The notes under the pieces are model-generated. The model was not told the origin of the DNA. It did no database searches and saw only the letters and a program-made list of their open reading frames with translations. From contig MU394052.1 of assembly GCA_022578605.1 (NCBI GenBank), forward strand, positions 434,001 to 498,000: a stretch of 64,000 nucleotides of DNA, read 5' to 3'. Source of the stretch: Camillea tinctor (Eukaryota > Ascomycota > Sordariomycetes > Xylariales > Xylariaceae). Shown here in pieces: positions 61,095-64,000 of this stretch. A program made the translations under genes and the position numbers. Within the stretch, counting starts at the first letter, position 1. Every line of letters starts with the position of its first letter.

Positions 61095-64000
61095 CCGAAT
61101 CGCCGCGCTTCGATATCTCAAGAACGATGTGATCGGACATGTCCAAAAAAAGGAACAATGGGTTCGACAGGGTATCCTACCACCCATAGTAGGCATCATA
61201 GCCTCGAGCGATCTCGAATTAAATGGAAAAGAGACGCCCCGGCGCTTCTTGACTTTGCCCGCCTTGACAGATGACGATACTGCCAAGTTACAAGCCCTTC
61301 AACTCCTTGCAAGCTTTGCGAGTGGTATGAAAACCCTGCTCCTTGTTTGTCGCAACCCAGCCGTTTTGCTAATATTGCTCGCCATATAGCTGGTCCTCCA
61401 TTTCTTCAACCGCTGCACGCATCCGGCGCCTTACCTGCTGTCCTGAGCAGTTCCTGTCTCCAGGATGAACATCCCGAGATTGTACTGGCTGCTCTCCGAG
61501 TTATACGGGATATCACTGACGCTGCTGCCTTTGCGGTGCCGACTTCGCCAATCAACGCGAATTCCCTGGCTGATGCCATTTTTGCCAGTAATCGACTAGA
61601 GTCGCTCTCGCAGATTTTGACCCAGCAAAAGTCTACCCGCGACAGCGAAGCCCAAGTATCCACTGTAGCATATCTAATTCGGAACCTCTGTCGGGAGGAG
61701 CGCCATCGAACAGCCCTTGTAAATGCAGGTATATTGGACGCGCTTGCTACAAGGTTGGCCAGTTTTGCTGTGGCCGAGGGACAAGTACTTCCAAGGGCTG
61801 AGATTCTTGGTCGCGCCGAGGGTCTGGCAGATTACATTCCAGAGCCTGCAATATCTACGGCTGGCTTAGGCGATGTATTGGGCGCGATTGCTACCATTAT
61901 AACCAACTCTCCCTTCAGAGCCTGCAAACTGTTATACTCGCCCTCGATTTTGGCAATATTCCCCAATATAGATTTTGATCTAGACCGGTATTCGAGAACA
62001 CCCCCTGGATCTCTTGCATTACCTGGTCTTAAGCCTACAAAACAGAAGGAGTTCGAGTTCATGGACCTGCTGCTTCCCGACATTTCATCCCAACCACGCA
62101 GTCAGACCCTTCATACATCATTCCCCCCATTGACCACAGCATCCCCGAACGATAATCTAAGCCTCAATGGCCGGCCCTCTTCTAAACTTCAGACCAGCCA
62201 AGTGTCGTGGACTCCACCTGAAGAGACCATCACCTCTAGCAACAAGAATGAAAAGGAAGACGCGGAAAGCCCCCTGATACCATGGCTTATCAACTTGGTC
62301 AGAACCCGAAACAATAATGAAATATTAATGGCCGCTTCGGTATTGACCTCTCTTTTTAAAGCTGGATTTTCTTATAGTACAAGGGAAACCACATTGAGCC
62401 TCCTAGTCGTGCCAATTCTTCTGAGCATGCTCAATGATGTCGAATCGAAGACGAAAGACGTTGACTTCAGAAACATTAGCCCCGAGACCGCTTCGAGGCT
62501 TAAGCTTGTTGAAGAGATACCCGCAGTATTGGCTTGTCTCATTACCGACAGCGACCCTCTACAAAAAGCTGCTTTCGACTGTGATGCTGTGAAAACGCTT
62601 TCCAAGCTCTTGAAAGCCACTTATGATGCGCCACCCCCCGTTGCAGAATTGCGCCCTTGGTCTCCACAAGATGTTGCCCCAGACATGATGGGTGATCTTC
62701 CTCCGGAGCGTCAACTAGGCGATTCTGGACAACATCGCCAACTAGTACATCGGGTGAGAGTAAGGGAGAATACGCTGAAGGCTATTGCTGCGCTAGCGAG
62801 TTCCAAGGATGAGTACCGGAAGGAGGTAATCGACCAGGACATAGTCCCATATGTGGTTGAGTCCTTATCCGAGTCTCCTGCAAATCCTAAACAACCTAGA
62901 GACCGAGTCAGATCGGATACCGGACCTGGCGGCTCCCCGGGCGATAATTCCCCATCGGAAATCGGTAGCAATCCTGTTTCAGTAATAATTGCTGCTTGTT
63001 ATACTATACGGATGCTGTCTCGCTCTGTCAATATTCTCCGAACTACATTGGTTGACCACGCAGTTTGGAGACCTTTATTTCAGCTAATTCGACATCCCGA
63101 CATTGACGTTCAGATCGCCGCTACCGCCTCGATGATCAATCTTGTCCCAGATTTTAGTCCAATGAGAGAGGTAAGCCAAAATATCCATACCATAAGTTCC
63201 CATAGTACATCCTTGCTAACATATCTCATAGTCACTAGTCGCAGCTGGCATACTGAAGGTTCTTTGCGAACATGCAAAATCTGTCAACTCGTCTCTGAGA
63301 CTGAATGCCCTGTGGGCTTTGAAACACCTGGTTGATTTTGCTAACATTGACCTAAAAAAGAGATGCGTCGAGGAACTGAATTCCGGGTGGTTGGTTAAGT
63401 TGATCCGTGACGATATCGAAGACGACGCCATGTCCTCTGAGAGGGTGAGAAATGAAAGGTCGGCAGTCCATGCCTTGGATGACATGGATGAGGATATGGA
63501 TATGGGTATTGGGGACGACCAGAGTCGAAATTGGCTTTCGTCATCTTTCTATAGAACAGTCAACACACCTCGAACTCAGACAGATATCCGGATTCTTCAG
63601 CTCGCAGATGAGCGACTTTCAGCCCTTCGGGAGGCTGAACTCAACCCAATCCGAAAGGCAAGGCATGATGACTTGGCTATTCAGGAACAAGGCCTTGGGC
63701 TCATTAGAAACTTGATTTGTGGAGCTCATGCGTCAAATGGCCCAGATACAGCGAATGACACGTCGGAAATGATCGATTATTTGTTCAGCGCAATGGGTCA
63801 GGACGAGTTATTCAGGATATTAGCCTCTAAACTAAAAGTTAGAGTCTTACATCCCTATAGCCGACGCAGCACGCAAGGTAGCGAAGCGCGGGTACTCCCT
63901 CCACAAGCTAAGATCATCGAGTCGGTTATTTACACACTGGTTCATATAGCTGCCAGTATTCCAAGGCATCGGCAACTCGTGATTGCACAGACCGAGCTAC
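61042..64000 (+). CDS. GID/CTLH complex armadillo subunit Gid5 (Vid28/ARMC8), 3' truncated by window
   Basis: This is a scaffold subunit of the GID E3 ubiquitin ligase, which in yeast degrades gluconeogenic enzymes. Exons 61042-61324, 61390-63170 and 63232 to beyond 64000 join in phase; at least 944 residues are visible and the C-terminus lies outside the window. The N-terminus (ALRYLKNDVIGHVQKKEQWV) matches Vid28/ARMC8. Armadillo-type helical repeats follow, such as EIVLAALRVIRDITDAAA and VAYLIRNLCREE; NALWALKHLV and LIRNLICGAH in exon 3 are the conserved late repeats. A Ser/Pro-rich insert lies near 62090-62260. The second intron carries a clear GCTAAC branch site before TCATAG. Exon 3 stays open to the window edge. 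Confidence 0.9.

Overview
The window is nuclear DNA from a filamentous ascomycete, most likely a Sordariomycete. The evidence is many 50-110 bp GT-AG introns with CTAAC/CTAAT-type branch sites, a fungal plasma-membrane proton ATPase, a PREG/Pho80 cyclin, a bZIP-DUF3425 regulator, a single-chain NADH glutamate synthase, and GID and VTC subunits. I found no bacterial, organellar or rRNA sequence, no convincing tRNA, and no recognisable transposon or secondary-metabolite cluster. Gene models were built by hand by joining open frames at splice sites that keep the phase; every multi-exon model below adds up to a whole number of codons.

Layout. Positions 1-8242 are gene-poor. On + lie PMA1 (8243-11224) and a five-exon DCAF4-like WD-repeat gene (11996-13896). 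A run on the minus strand follows: bZIP-DUF3425 factor (14444-17385), nucleoporin NIC96 (18536-22070), FGGY-family D-ribulokinase-like gene (22987-24948), a 712-residue protein of unknown function (27851-30234), a VTC2/VTC3-type SPX protein (31785-34230) and glutamate synthase GLT1 (35450-42133). A 6.5 kb gene-poor stretch leads to APC15 on + (48635-49825), convergent with the Qc-SNARE BET1 (50361-51527, minus). After another 3.3 kb gap come histone chaperone CHZ1 (54841-55378), EMC10 (56215-56857) and a PREG/Pho80 cyclin (57647-58870), all minus. The divergent GID5/ARMC8 gene (61042 onward, +) runs off the right edge.

The genes are mostly conserved housekeeping genes and do not form one pathway. 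Two loose themes appear. Phosphate homeostasis is represented by a VTC subunit and a PREG/Pho80 cyclin, each with a CACGTG site upstream. Ubiquitin ligases are represented by likely subunits of three different complexes (DCAF4-like, APC15, GID5). The most interesting points are the conserved-looking but uncharacterised 712-residue protein, a 7-nt microexon in CHZ1, splice arrangements that could swap the C-terminus of EMC10 or PMA1 or the N-terminus of BET1, a weak splice donor followed by a long U-tract in the bZIP gene, and a 10-bp palindrome (TAGGTACCTA) found three times within a wider TAGGTA/TACCTA-rich intergenic background. I found no clear previously undescribed multi-gene system.
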